Shown here one piece after another: positions 1 to 12,962 of a stretch of 64,000 bases of DNA (position 1 is the first letter of the stretch; the number at the start of each line of letters is the position of its first letter). Source of the DNA: Solen grandis. Lineage: Eukaryota; Mollusca; Bivalvia; Adapedonta; Solenidae. The notes under the pieces were generated by a model. It was not told where the DNA came from, did no database searches, and saw only the letters and a list, made by a program, of their open reading frames with translations. The stretch spans positions 43,856,543-43,920,542 of the forward strand of contig CM037785.1 of the NCBI GenBank assembly GCA_021229015.1, in the 5' to 3' direction. The position numbers and the translations under genes are program-made.

Positions 1-934
1 ATATGGGATAGAAATTAGCATCATGTTCTAATTTTTAAATTGAATTTAGTAAATCAGTTTTCGATCTTCTATTCAGCAAAGATACTCAGTCTATTTTTCT
101 GACAAACACAATAAAACAGCATTTGCTTAATTAGCGGGAGCAATGTCGCTTGAGCCAGATTTAATCTCATAAAATAAATTAAACTCGAAATTGCTTGTCT
201 ATAATAGACAGTTTCTTAAAACCTTACAGCTTGATGTAGCACATGCATGAATAATTCACCAATAATCACACGTGCTACCGTTCGCAATTTAATTTAATCC
301 TTATTGTAATTTTAATTGTTACAATCGTGAACAAGTGACATGGGTGCGTGACACTGCACGTGCATGAGAATATGTGCGGATACAGAATGGGTTGAAAAGA
401 CCATGACGACATATAAAGAGCTGTCCCTGAAGGTGATTCATACTCTAGGCTTTGGTAATGACACATGGATATGAATCAACAGTATAAAGAATATTGGACG
501 AGTAGCTACCTGAAAATAAAACGAAATAGAGCGGGACGGCACGTTCTAGGTTTGGTCAATATGATTCCTATATAAAATGTGTTTTTGAATAATAATAATC
601 GCTATAACATTCATGATGATGAGCATATAATGATAATAAAATAACGAAATAACAAAAAAACACATAAATTAAAGACATATTATATATATGTGTGTGAAAA
701 TATATATGTGATGTGTGTTAAATATAATATAATATTTTGATTTAGTTTACTTACTTGATTTTCGTACCGCTTGCTCTGCAATAAAAAGTAAATGATACAT
801 ACACATCGAAAGAAACCTTCTTGGTTAATTATTATTTTCTGGAAGCGAAACCTATGTCTCGATATTCGGAAAATACTTAACATTTAATCTACAATATATA
901 TTTCAGAGAGAGAGAGATTGCCCGTGAGGATACC

Positions 935-938
<4 letters not shown>

Positions 939-967
<29 letters not shown>
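939..967. repeat. Poly(T) tract
   Basis: About 29 T preceded by a short GA run at 906-916. Confidence 0.9.
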
Positions 968-972
<5 letters not shown>

Positions 973-1873
973 ACAACTCTGCTACTTTAAGAAATATTCA
1001 AAGCATTTGAAAAGTAAGATAAACTACGTTTTTATCACCTAGATCGTAATATTGAATCGTATATTGGGATTCAACAATTTTTCATTTTGGTGTATCAACT
1101 TTCATGTTTATATTTAGCGCCATTTTCATCGCATATGATACACTGTAAAATGTCAAAACAATGTAGTAAGAACAATGTATTTCATTGAAACCCGTTTTCC
1201 CGATATATTTTGTCTTTATTGAGCATGTTGAGAACCCTTTCGTACTAATAAAACATCGTGTCTATTATTTACATGCGAACTGTATAACGGTTATCATCAT
1301 TTATTTGGTTTGAAAACATTTTTTTTCGATATCATCACTGTTGAAATTTTGATTTCTCACTTGCTAAATGAATACACCGTGTATTCAGAAAATGATGTTT
1401 GAAAAGCGTTAAACCAGTTTCACAGTTTTTTCTATAATCATCGTAACGATTTAACGATTTAATTGTAAGTGATGAAAGTTATGGAGTCCTATTGCTACAA
1501 GTAGTTTAACCCACTGGTTCCTACAATCAGTTTTTTTTTCAATACTATAACTTGTTGTCGCTTGTTCATTGCAAGAGACATTTTTTTTTGGTAAAGTAGC
1601 ATACGTTGAGCAACAAGAATGATTTAATATATGCGTGTTAAACTTATATGGTCGAGCTAAATAGAATGATTGTATATCGTGTTATTAATCATATTGATTT
1701 AAAATCATTTCTATAATATCACGAAAGTTAATGTGCGCTACCGAGCATTGATACACAGTTTTTCAAACTTATCAGATAATTGCGTTTCAGATTTTTTTCC
1801 AATCTCTCCTGAAATATTTAATATCAAATCCGGGTTGTCTATTTTGTTAATATGTACATAAAAATATACTTAC

Positions 1874-2093
1874 TTAAAACGTTGAGGGTGACGTACTGCG
1901 CTATAAGGTGGTTTGCAGTCACTTGGCATTCGTACACACCAGCATGGTCTGTTCTCACATTCTTAATATGTAAGTCCCACGTGCTACTAGTTTTACTCAA
2001 TTTAGAATGATCAACAGTCATTTCGTCACCAGGTCCAAATGTCATTTTACCTATCGTTAATGGATAATCATCGTCCACTTTTCTCCAAACAAC
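1874..2093 (-). CDS. Ig-domain exon of a lachesin/DPR-like neuronal adhesion protein (internal exon)
   Basis: One exon, bounded on the minus strand by an acceptor (ATTTTAG before 2093) and a donor (GTAAGT from 1873). It is 220 bp long, starts in phase 0 and ends in phase 1. It encodes about 73 residues beginning VVWRKVDDDYPLTIGK and containing DLHIKNVRTDHAGVYECQV. The tryptophan near the start (Ig C strand) and the DxGxYxC signature (F strand) mark the second half of an Ig fold. The 'LTIG..TF' stretch after the tryptophan resembles the first Ig domain of invertebrate IgLON relatives (lachesin, DPR, DIP), which act as GPI-anchored or membrane adhesion proteins. The partner cysteine, signal peptide and other Ig exons should lie in flanking exons, which I could not identify. 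The family subtype is inference; the Ig fold is firm. Confidence 0.75.
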
Positions 2094-4941
2094 CTAAAAT
2101 TGACAAAAATAGTGTATATAAAACAGGTATATTTGTAGCTGGGTCGTTTATCCTTAAAAATTTACTTAAAGCTTTGTAATTCAAAAATTTATATTGTTCA
2201 GCTAAAGGAGAGGAGTACATTTTGACGAAAGGGGGGTTAATTGTTCCTGTTGTTTAATTTCTTTTTGCAGTTACGAATAGCCATTTTTTGTTTGGGAGGG
2301 AAAGGTATGTGTTTTGAAAATGAATAAATATCAATAAAGTTTAAATCTTATTTTAGTAATTACAGAGAATTGAAATTTCAAGAATGATCAACTTATATTC
2401 GGGTTTTTAAACCATGACTTATCAGAATATTTTGTTCACAAAACGTTAGTAAAAAAGCTCAAATACATAGAATGAACCAACACTTGCTAACGAAATGTAA
2501 TGCAAACACCACAATTGTCCATAAAATGAAAAAAGCTGAATAATTTCAAATGATATCAATCTTAAATTAACTATTGTATATCCGGATAGCTTGCAGATCT
2601 TGACACATGCTGTAGTATGTTTTAAACTCATAACTCTGACATCTCTGTAGGACTGTTCGTGTTGTTTATTTTTTTTTACCCGAGGCACGTTATAGCAATG
2701 GAAAGTTTTAACGAATAAAATAGGGTGTCAGTGAAGTTACATTGGTAAAACCAAAACATGTGGGGAAAGCGTTAATTTGAAAAGAAGAAAGGCAAGTTGA
2801 AATAAAAATAACTAAATGTAATAAGGGGATCACACGCCATGTACATATTATCGTCACGTGAACATCCCAAGACGTATGGCATCAGCATTAAAACATTTTT
2901 TAAATATTAAAACTATGATAATGTCTAGTAGTAATCCCAGCAAAGAGCTCATAATTCCTGTAGTAGCCGATGTGTCCGATCGATTACAGAAATATATTAT
3001 TTTTAATACTAAGTTTAGAGCTGACGTGTTCGATCATCATTGCTGAACACAAGTTTAATACCTGACTGCTCTGAAAATTGCAAACCAATAAAACAAAACT
3101 CTAGGTGCGAGTTGCTAGCATGCATTGCAATTAAAATAGTCTAGTAAACTTCTGGTTCTAAGAAAATGTTTTCTATGGCTATATGATGAGGCATACTTTG
3201 CCTTCATCATTTATGGCAATGCAAATATTAATCAAAATAGTGCTGGTGCAATAGACTATCAAAATCGTTTTCGTGTTGCAGCGTGAAGGGGTAAACGTGG
3301 CATTCTGCGACTGGCACAAGCTATTGAACTTCAATGTAGGACAATTAATTTCATTCACTTTTACCTTCTCTTTACCGATGTCTCGAACATCCAAACTATA
3401 CTGATCCGACTTGCTACAATTAGATACTTGAACGAGCGTCTACTTCAAATGTTGCATACAAAATAATACATTCCTTGTCGAATCTTAATTCATGATGCTA
3501 TCGACCTTAACACATAAACAATAATCATGTTCGTGATTGAAATTCTGGAAGATTTATGACGATGTAACTTTTTGATTATGAGACAGCTTCTAGGATAATT
3601 GCCGATTTGCGAGAAGATTGGATTTGCTGGATGGGAAATAAAACAGGTAGTTTCCGATTTGTTAGCTATTCTGATACAAACTGCCGAAATTTATCGTCGT
3701 TGTTGTAATCATATTTTGAGTTTCCTGTAATTTTTATCTTGAACGTCGATAAAAAAAAATCAGTGGTGCTACTGTCAAGAATGTATAGTTTTGGTGAATG
3801 TTGTTAAAGTAGATGTCAGGTGTTCTTTTTTGAAAAAAAGAATCGATGCAGCTAATTGATTTCATAAGTGCACATGCATCAGTAAAGAGAAAACATGTTT
3901 ATCTATGAAAGTGCAAAAGTTGTGATGCGATTAAAACATGACTTGTCATGTCCAGCAGAACTATCAACTTTTTTTTATGTAATTTTATATTCAAACATGT
4001 CAAATTAGGGAGTCATTTTCGAGATGCAAAACGCCGTGCACGAAGCTACATCTATTTTGAAATTATGATTTTGTTTTCATTTATTTCTGAATAAGTAACT
4101 AAAGTGCATGTAGGTTTCCAGCCAACATTAAACTGTGTTGATTATTGAAACACCACTCGCACAAAGATCTATGGTTCAGGACTTTTCTGTCGTTAAGTTT
4201 AATATATTTCAATCAGTGTGCTCTTTATTCTGATACAATGTCATGTCCAATTATTCAATTCTGTTCTTAGACTTAAAATTAAATATATGCGTTTGCCCCA
4301 CTATACATTTTGTGATTTGACTATATCAGGTACTTGTATGGTCGACATTAAAATATCTACAAAAAATCGGATTTTCGAAAAGAGTATTTATCAAGGTTTC
4401 GTGATCTTTGGGATGTTATCTTTTAGAGTGAAATTGCATATTGTGTTTTAATTCATCTTTTATTTCATTTTAATTTTGATTCTATTATTCAAATATATAT
4501 TTTAATTTTTGTGACCTCATATCTCAATTAATGCCTTGACTTAAACTATCTATTTTCTAACTTATATTTGGTCATGGAAACTATTTTCAGGGTTTTGAAA
4601 AATAATTGTAAAAGGGATTATTAAACTAAGAAATTGTGATTTATTGTGAATAAAATGTAATAATGTAAGCATTTACAAGAATAAGACTCATTTTAATAAC
4701 TATTGATATCATTTTCATAAGAGATTCGGTATCAGTTGTTGTTTTCGCAGAGAAAAGAGTGAATTGAGCGAAATCAACAGGCTATGTCCTACATTTACAA
4801 TTCAAATAATAAAGGAAATGAATTACTTCTATCACATTTTAGAGAGAAAAAAGTGGGTGAGACACTAGACAATATATAGCCTACCACGTTTACCATTTTC
4901 GGTCCTAGCCGCTCTATATGGCATTTTAAGACTGCCAAGTC

Positions 4942-5041
4942 NNNNNNNNNNNNNNNNNNNNNNNNNNNNNNNNNNNNNNNNNNNNNNNNNNNNNNNNNNN
5001 NNNNNNNNNNNNNNNNNNNNNNNNNNNNNNNNNNNNNNNNN
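4942..5041. other. Assembly gap (100 N)
   Basis: A run of exactly 100 N, the usual placeholder for a scaffold gap of unknown size. Any feature crossing it cannot be read. Confidence 0.99.
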
Positions 5042-5541
5042 AGTCCTGTTATCTTATATAGATTGCCGGTCTTTAGTCAAAGCGTTTGGTGAAAACACAC
5101 ACAAGAGAAAAACAAACCCAAATAGTATGGAGAAAGTATTTCCGGCGGGGGTATTTTACTAAATTATTAGCCGAAGAAAATACTATCTTACAAAAAATAT
5201 ACATACAAATATTATTCATTTTATGTCTTGGGGCAGTGAGAGAATCTCTCAACCTTATACCGATGAACTATTTTTTTCATGTTGATGTTTTTATGCCTTC
5301 TTTGACATGTAACTAATTATGCATAGGTCTTACAATCATGGTGTTTTGGTCCGATAGGAATTATATTTGTATCATATCTAGAGTTTGCTATAGTTAATTG
5401 ATGAAAGTTGATGGGCAAACTCTAGACTTACTAATCGAAATCAGCCAAAACCGAATCTTCATAGAACAAGAAATGTACAATATAACAAAATTTGCGCATT
5501 GATCCCCGAGTGTAAACACATTAAATTTTTATTATGATTAA

Positions 5542-5775
5542 CCCTTTCCCTCATATAGACTCATTTTGACGCACTCAATAGGTACCACATAAAGCCTGAT
5601 CTGCAGAAAACCACAGTCAAACCTTACCAAATTTAATTACAAAATCCTCATTTCCAGACCACTGAGGAGCAGCGAACAGCATAAAACCTGATCAGCCTGC
5701 GAGTTACTCGCAGGCTGATCTGGTTTTATGCTGTTCGCATAGGTCTTTTCATGGTGACCTCTATGAGGGAAAGGG
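5542..5775. mobile_element. piggyBac-like MITE with long internal hairpin, copy 1
   Basis: A 234-bp element flanked on both sides by TTAA (5538-5541 and 5776-5779). Its ends are the inverted repeat CCCTTTCCCTCATA / TATGAGGGAAAGGG. A TTAA target site with CCC...GGG termini is characteristic of the piggyBac superfamily. No transposase is encoded, so it is non-autonomous. The interior holds a near-perfect hairpin at 5672-5738 with arms of about 33 bases. An equal-length copy lies at 45431-45664, which proves it is a dispersed family. Confidence 0.85.
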
Positions 5776-7094
5776 TTAAGCACTATCACTAATATTATTC
5801 AACTTCAACTTAATATAGGTGCTTGACAGAATCAGTTGTTAATCTTAAAAAATGGTAAGTGCAATATTAAACGTATACAAGGAAAATACAGTATACATTT
5901 TGAATATTTGCATCTAGTGAAAGATAAACGAGTTTGTTAGGAGATTTTAATCAATGCGCTGAAGGCACTGAAGTTGTGTGTGTCTCAAGTGGAAGAGGGT
6001 GTCACAAGCTGCAAATATGCAGGGTAACTTAGTTTTTTTTCCCAAATACTAAACTTTTATTAAAATAATAAACGATTGTTCATTGAAGGCTAAAGAAATA
6101 TAGGGGGAGTAAGATTGGCAATGTGTTAATTGTTATCAGTATGTTGAAACAAATGTTGCGTTCATCTAATGAACCTGTTAACGCAACGTTAAAATTTGAC
6201 TTCCGTTTAATAAATCTACTGTGATGAGACAATACTGTTCTCGTAGCACTATCGGTGTTTTCATTTGTACTATCGAGCGACGGTACAGTTTCTATTTATA
6301 GATGCAACTCAGTGGCTCCATACTGTATCTTTAGTAACTTCGGATAGCTGATATATACCTGTATCAGCCATTCTATAGAGCAACAAATAATTCCTGAACA
6401 TATCTCTGATGTATCTGAGATAGCTAGATGTGATTATAAGGAGGTTACGCTGATTTTTATCGTAACTCAAGCTTTCTATATGGACCATTGAAACACCCCT
6501 ATATAACCGAAACTGCACATATCCACCATCCAAATTCAGGCATGAGCCACCTTTGTATTCGAAAGAAACTATACTCCTCCGCGTGGTAAAGTGAGTTACG
6601 CAACATCCTATGGAAAACTGTTCGACTTTGGCTGAATCTCAGCATATCTGTATTGTAGAATTCTGTTCAATCGTTCGGTCATTCATACAGAATTGAGAGG
6701 TTATTCGGTTTTAAATGTAGAGTAATGGACCCTCAGAATGTAGGTACTATAGTTGTGAGTGACTACGTCACACACAACTAAAAACAGAGTAGCAATGACT
6801 TTCAGCGAATATAGGAGTCAAACCTATCAGAAACAATAGAGAGGCGTCTGGGACTTGACTAGGTGTACGGAGGTACACTGTCCCACAGTCCTGGGAGAAA
6901 AATGTATTGCATGGTACTTGGATCTGGAATGTTGGATCAAATCGTTGAGGTTTCTAGTTGGGGCAAGATATTGGTGGTTAATAGAAACAGTATTATGATT
7001 GATTTTTAAAGAGGATGGTCAATGATAAATCGTCTGCTGAATGAATGAGGAGAAATTAACATATCTCTGACACTACTAGCGAGGTAATTAAAGA

Positions 7095-7800
7095 ACAGCT
7101 GATATTTGCATCATTTCTATCTTGTGAATAAGGTATTTTGCCAGGAACACCAGACTGTGGAACAATACTCTATTTGTGACCGGACATAACTTTTGAAGGC
7201 AATCTCTTTTACATATCTGTTGCTGGTTTTGATGTTATTTTTTAATAAAACGGAGAGTGTTTTTAGCTTTGGGGTGATATTTGTGGATATGTGGGGCCCA
7301 ATTAATACCATGTCTCATGGTGACACCCTATATGTAGACTGATTTGTTGTTCTAAGTGCGTATGGATAGAGGATGGATATTCTCTTCCTATGTTTCCTGG
7401 GTATCCTCTGTATCTTGCACGTATCCTGGTTGAATTCCATGCTCCATTCGCGTTGCCGTGCTTCTAATGCTTAGAGGCTCGCCAGTAGGCTTTCTGCTGA
7501 GGACATGAAAGATGTGGTGGGATACACAATATAGTATAATCAGCGAATAGGCGAGCTCTGGCTTTGATATTATAGGGTAAATCGTTTATATAGGCGAGAA
7601 AAAGAAATGGTCCAAGGACGAGCCTTGGGGCACACCAGACAAGACAGGAAGGCTGTTAGAATGAGTATTACCAACAAGAACCTGCTGGCATATATTCTGC
7701 GAGAAAAGATTCAATCCAGGATTTTTTTGTCTATGGGGTCAATATCAAGGCTTTTTAGTTCAGGGATACGTTTGCGATGTTAATTATTTAAGGGCCATAA
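7095..7800 (-). pseudogene. Decayed non-LTR retrotransposon reverse transcriptase fragment
   Basis: On the minus strand the translation shows palm-domain motifs of a CR1/jockey-type reverse transcriptase in order: WIESFL, then SGVPQGSSLGPFLF with YINDL, then LFADY. Further 3' come PKLKTLSVLL and YVRSQIEYCSTVW from the thumb region (about 7117-7311). The catalytic FADD box reads FADY, so one of the two metal-binding aspartates is lost, and several frameshifts and stops break the frame. It is a 5'- and 3'-truncated dead copy about 0.7 kb long. The exact clade cannot be assigned by eye. Confidence 0.8.
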
Positions 7801-8519
7801 ATCCTGATCTACAAGTTTAAATATTAAAGCCGAACTTGGCCGAGACATTATGACTATAATCGTTGTTTCATACATACTAGTAGATTAAGATTGGTTCATA
7901 AAAAGCGTGGACATTTTCTACAGTGAAAGGGACATACCTCCATACGAACTAGTCTTAAATCAACAAAAAAAAAAAGCACTTGACTGATTATCATGTCGAT
8001 TTATATTGTTCCTAAGTCTGATTATGTTTGATATATTATTAAGACGAAGAGTGAATAGAAACACACGTTTGGATATTTCAAGAACTATAACTCTTTACTA
8101 AACTTCATCCATACTCCGCCGCAGTAGTTACTTCCCCTTACAGCTGTAAAGTGGCGTAGCGTGACGTAACCGGTGCGCGGAGTTTGAAATTCGTCGAGCC
8201 TTAACCGAGATGTTCTGGCAACACTCGCCCCCTTTAAGTTAGAACAAGGGTAGTGTTCAAGAAATGAAACTGTTCGAATGTAATAAATCATCACGGACGA
8301 CATGAACAGTCCCTGATAGCTCCCCGTGACAACTATGTGTTAAAAAACAACAAAATGATAATACATATATGTAGGACTTACAGTTTGTTAATGAATAACT
8401 TGCATTTCGTTAAAAAGGAAAAAAATGCATAAAATGATCCGTAAGGCCCTGATATGGAGAAATATATATATAATGAACAATGTAGCATAAAGAGATAACG
8501 ATTTTATTCTTTTTTACAG

Positions 8520-8672
8520 ACGGGTTGGCCCCAACAAAAACTTACACAATCGCCGGTGGGTCAGTGACGGTAAATATGTTTACCATGGCTGTTGGAGGTC
8601 AGACGTATAATGTACACCTAACGTCTAACAATGTGCCATTACACAATGACATCTACGGCTCGGATGGCCAAG
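8520..8672 (+). CDS. Exon of the unrecognised gene
   Basis: A 153-bp open exon with two bases completing a codon, 50 codons, then one base carried over. It encodes a segment with alternating hydrophobic and polar residues (TYTIAGGSVTVNMFTMAV), consistent with beta strands. Confidence 0.65.
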
Positions 8673-10238
8673 GTACGTTGTAGATTGAATGAATGATCGG
8701 CAGATTGATTTATATTCATGAACGAGTATCTATCTAATTCATTAGTTATACAGTTTCTTGACAGGTACATGACTATTTATTCCCGGCTGAGGAAAACCAT
8801 GTCACTAAGCCGCTATTTCATCAGCTGGGAATAAATAGTCATGTACTGTATAAAGAACTGATTGTACTGCATATTGTCATATTTCTGTGTTAATAATGAA
8901 TAATGATGACGCATCATAAACATCTGACAGTCTACATGACATGTCCAAGGCTTATTGACCGATCAGAAGAAGAAATTTACTTTGCTGTATAAAAAAATTT
9001 AAATTAAAAATGATTATATTCACCGGTTCAAACCGTGAATATTACATTTTTATAGTTTTATCTGTTTTTCCCCAGAAATAAGAAATTACATTAAATAAAA
9101 AAAAAAAAAAATTGGTTTCAATGAAATATCATTTTTAATACATCTCGCGAGGAGGAAATCAATATTTTCAGTTGTGGCTGCACCACTCGTAATAATATTA
9201 ATTTTCATCCTCACTCGATGAATAAAAGTGATATTTCACTAAATTACCATTTTTATAGTTTTAAGCACAAGAAACAATTCTCCTTCATAATATAATTGTA
9301 ACATTCACGTAAATAGTAGACATGGAGAACGAAAATACTACAAGGTGTAGTTTTTATTTCCCATTGAACAGTGTGTGGAATTTTACACCAGTATGTAGAT
9401 AAGGTGTTCGGGATTTGCTCGTTGATTTAGGTGGGTTTGCTCTCCTTTCGGAGTGAAATGGATTAAATGGGTAAAATGTCAAAACCCGCAAGAACGAAGT
9501 CTTGGCATTATTAATGAAATGCTGATTAGAAATTTTGATAATGAATGGCCGGAGTAAAGATTATTTGGGTAAAGATACCAAATATAATCCTTCTTAATTT
9601 TTCGTAAGTATTTGCAAATGGACATTTGTTTTTAGTTATAATCAAAATAAAGAAATGTTTTAGAAACATGTTCATTTCCTCAGTATTAAAGGTTAGAATC
9701 CGTTTTGTTTAATTAAGAACCTACTGTCTAGTTATAAAGTGACCCATATTCATATCGGCTATTTTTTTAAGATGGTAAAAGTGACATTAATGAGATTTTA
9801 AACACATAAAGATGAGTAAAAAGTATTTAGACAGTGTTATTATTATTGTATCAAAACACTATACCAAATATAAACTGCCCATCCATTCAGCTGCATATGT
9901 AACAGACCGAATTTTCTGACGACATTTAATATTTCTGATGGAGACCTATTGCTTTTAATGTTTTCATTTGAAATACGAAATGTACGGTGGCAAAAGGGGA
10001 CATAGAGTATAGTTTTATATCGCATGCGATTACTGTCGTGTGCGCACGCAATAGCTACTGCGGCCGCAGGCAGAAGTTATGAAGGTCGCACGCGGTAAAT
10101 TAAGTTATCACGTGCGCACGCGAAAGTTATAGCGTTCGCACGCGGTAGCTATCGCGTTCGCATGTGCGCAGGCATATAAACATATCTACAATGTCCATTC
10201 TATGCCACCGTAGAAGTAAGCAGATGTTAAAGTGTATC

Positions 10239-10288
<50 letters not shown>

Positions 10289-11773
10289 CATCATGTCTGA
10301 TTCTGTCGCAGGCGGTAGTATGATGATTTCACAAATGTTTTCTGACGTAAAGATGGGTACTTTAAGCAGCCCTGATGCTTTAAAACTTCCCGCACAATGC
10401 CACGGGGTGAGTATGATGAAGTTTATCCATCCATCAATAAATCATAATCATGATCCTTCAAATGCTTAAAGACTTCAATGCAGATGCAACCATACATAGA
10501 CTTGGAGTTATAGGCTCTTTTGCTCTAAGTCTATAACGGCTTGCATTTACTCTAAAATTCCCATGATCTCTTGATGGATCATGATCACAATTTAACGATG
10601 GATGAATTACCTTTAATTACTTCAGATGCATACTACATTTATAGAGATACAATTATTATTTATAAATCAATTTCATAATGATGTTTGTTGTTTCTGTGCT
10701 GTATGAAAACAATGAATTTTAAATATATAAAGCGTCTATTACTAAAATTGTTCCTGCATATCTACAATGGAAAGACAACCATCTCGATAACATGCTTACC
10801 GATCACTCCCCATGAGAATCATACTTATGCAAAAACAATAGTAATGAATGTATAATTGTTTGTAGTTTAATAGATTTGATGTAACTCGCAATATTCCTTT
10901 TTTTTTATAGCTGATTGCTATGCTAGTGCCATGCAATTACAGAAAGACCTTTTTATACGTACATGTATTTATATGTATAAATATGTTCACCTAATATATA
11001 TATTACCTGAATCAGATGAAGCCTGGTTACTTAGCCTGATATCAGGATCAATCCAACATATATATCTCACTATTTGAGTTTACCGTCGCTTCGATAGTAT
11101 TTCAGTCACATAGCGACATCCAGCTAATTACAGGTGGAGGAAGACCCCGAATGTACGGAGGCATCCGGGTAGAACCACCGACCTACCGCAAGCCTTACAT
11201 GAAAATCCGAATGAACATGCCAGGATTCGAACCCACGCGGTGAGGGGCTGAGTGAATGTTTAAGTCAGCGACTTTACCCTCTCGGCCACGGAGGCCCCCA
11301 ACATATATATCATTGATATTGTTAAATTATTTCTTGATTGTATACCAGTGTTGTCATTGAATATCTAATACTGCATTATGGTTAAGGTGTAAACCCATTG
11401 AGTGCGTCAAGAAAATGATAATTATAGCAGGAAATAGAGCGGAGATTGTAAAATGTTGCAAGGTTTATAAATTCACAAAATTTGGCAATACCAACATTTT
11501 ACCCTACAATTCAACATTGTCTAGGCTGTAAGATGGTTTCACATAGTGCAAACATGGTGACTTATTCAATGGGACCCGAGATCAGCTTTTATAACAAATT
11601 ATTTAATATCAAATTATATTAGTACCTGTAATTCGTTGTTTCAGTACCTTGAAATTTTGCAGTGTTTAGAGTATTGCAATGAAACCATATTTCATAAACA
11701 AACGAAAAAATTGAAATTAACTATTGAATACATTTTTTTTCCATTTCAGGCTAATGTTGCAATCGGAAAGTAA
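8520..11773 (+). CDS. Unrecognised protein, C-terminal three exons
   Basis: Three exons join in a single frame. They are 8520-8672 (acceptor TTTTTTACAG, donor GTACGT, ending phase 1), 10312-10406 (acceptor CTGTCGCAG, donor GTGAGT, ending phase 0) and 11750-11773 (acceptor CCATTTCAG, ending in TAA). The visible 89 residues begin GLAPTKTYTIAGGSVTVNM and end LPAQCHGANVAIGK. Phase agreement across all three joints, and an AATAAA at 11824-11829 just after the stop, support a real gene. Composition is glycine-, serine- and threonine-rich with no transmembrane stretch and one cysteine, which would fit an extracellular beta-rich protein. I do not recognise the family. Upstream exons are not identified. 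Confidence 0.65.
8751..8860. repeat. Foldback element (inverted repeat)
   Basis: The arms CAGTTTCTTG...GTACATGACTATTTATTCCC and its inverse complement face each other across a spacer of about 25 bases. Each arm is about 43 bases with a few mismatches. It has the form of a foldback MITE. No convincing target-site duplication was seen. Confidence 0.65.
10031..10172. repeat. CpG-rich imperfect repeat in an AT-rich context
   Basis: Repeated words built from GCGCACGCG, GTTATCGCGTTCGC and GCGGTAGCTA occur over about 140 bases. They give a sharp GC and CpG peak 140 bp upstream of the 10312 exon. It could be a degenerate satellite unit. Confidence 0.55.
10241..10287. repeat. (TA)n microsatellite
   Basis: An uninterrupted TA dinucleotide run of roughly 23 units, within the intron just before the 10312 exon. 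Confidence 0.95.
10312..10406 (+). CDS. Exon of the unrecognised gene, beside a TA repeat
   Basis: A 95-bp exon that follows a (TA)n tract by about 24 bases. It reads GGSMMISQMFSDVKMGTLSS and ends at QCHG immediately before GTGAGT. An ATG-initiated longer frame through the microsatellite also exists but ignores the splice sites. Confidence 0.65.
11066..11299 (-). mobile_element. tRNA-derived SINE with intact target-site duplication (copy 1)
   Basis: Read on the minus strand, it begins with a tRNA-like head. This has an A box (TGGCCGAGAGGGTAAAG) and a B box (GGGTTCGAATCC) separated by the sequence AGCCCCTCACCGC. A body follows containing GGTAGGTCGGTGGTTCTACC and TGTAATTAGCTGGATGTCGC. The element is bounded by a perfect 11-bp duplication AACATATATAT (11055-11065 and 11300-11310). 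Length is 234 bp. The architecture fits the mollusc tRNA-SINE/MetaSINE type; the family name is inference. Confidence 0.85.
11750..11773 (+). CDS. 24-bp terminal coding exon of the unrecognised gene
   Basis: The acceptor with polypyrimidine tract (TTTTTTTTCCATTTCAG) is followed by seven codons (ANVAIGK) and TAA. The AATAAA poly(A) signal starts 51 bases after the stop. Confidence 0.6.
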   Translation, partial: ANVAIGK

Positions 11774-11823
11774 ATGCCTTGATTGAGAACGCCAATGTTT
11801 TTATTGAAACAGATCCACTTCCT

Positions 11824-11829
11824 AATAAA
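11824..11829 (+). terminator. Polyadenylation signal AATAAA
   Basis: Canonical hexamer downstream of the stop codon at 11771-11773, with a T/G-rich stretch about 20 bases further on. Confidence 0.55.
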
Positions 11830-12068
11830 GCATCTGACAATTGTGCTCATTTTGTGTTTTAACTTATTTCATTAAACCATTCGCAATTTCTTGGAAATTA
11901 GTCTGTCATAGTATTAAGAGTATAAAAACGCACATATTATCTGATAATTTCCTTTTGATTGATGGTACAGGAAGAAAGTCAACTAAGTTTTAGTTGTGTG
12001 TGACGTCAGTCACTCATAACTCCACTACCCCATCTTTCCGAGCATCCGATACCAAAGTATCTCTCAAT

Positions 12069-12072
<4 letters not shown>

Positions 12073-12124
<52 letters not shown>
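12073..12124. repeat. Poly(A) tract
   Basis: About 50 consecutive A, with no recognisable retrotransposon body directly upstream. Confidence 0.9.
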
Positions 12125-12126
<2 letters not shown>

Positions 12127-12962
12127 ACGATTGAACATACCTCATTATAATCATGATCCTTCAAATGCTTAAAAAAGACTTGCAAGCATCTTTTGACTAT
12201 ATAGTTAAAGCAGGGATTCTATGTTTCTTGTTACTATGGAATTCCTGGTTATAGGCTCCTTTGCTCTAAGTCAATAACGGCTTGAATTTACTATAAAATT
12301 CCAATGGAATGGACCATTATCACAATTAATAATGGTAGGATTACCTTAATTGTTATCTGGTACCCACATTTCTTTATCAAAATCAAATTTGATCACCATG
12401 CAATACGTCGTTCTGTATCAAGATTTATACAGGAACAAGCAAGCAGATCTTGGCTCTTGTGATATAGTACATGTCTATGGACTTGTGTCGCTCTAATGCC
12501 ATTGTCGTCTTACCCGGTTAAAAAAAAATAGTTTGTGTTTTTATTGATTCAGTACAGAGAAACAGTATTTGGTATAAATTCTTCTTGAACATAAAATATG
12601 GACATTTTCCTACCTGTATTAGAAATATTAACGAAAAGGCAAAATCTTGTGTTTCATCATATGGAATCGTTTCTTGTTGTTGTTGTTTTTCTTTTCAATA
12701 AATGCAACATATACATGTGTATTAAAGGGCGAAAACTTGCCTCTACCCTTATTTTCTTTATTTGCGAACGATCTACATGTCTATAGTTTAATTATGACTG
12801 GAATTTCATTAAAAAACACACACAACAACAACAGCAACAAAAGCAGCATCTGTTTTCATTAAGGTTTAAAAGTACTTATCTATGTATACGTGTTTAAATT
12901 GGACAATAAAATTTCTATTATATGCACTGTCCGATACTTCAAAACATTTTTATTAATGTAAC

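Noticed and set aside
10164..10469. 101-codon plus-strand frame through the TA microsatellite
   Set aside because: Its informative part is the spliced exon 10312-10406. The rest is TA repeat (IYIYIY) and intron sequence past a GTGAGT donor.
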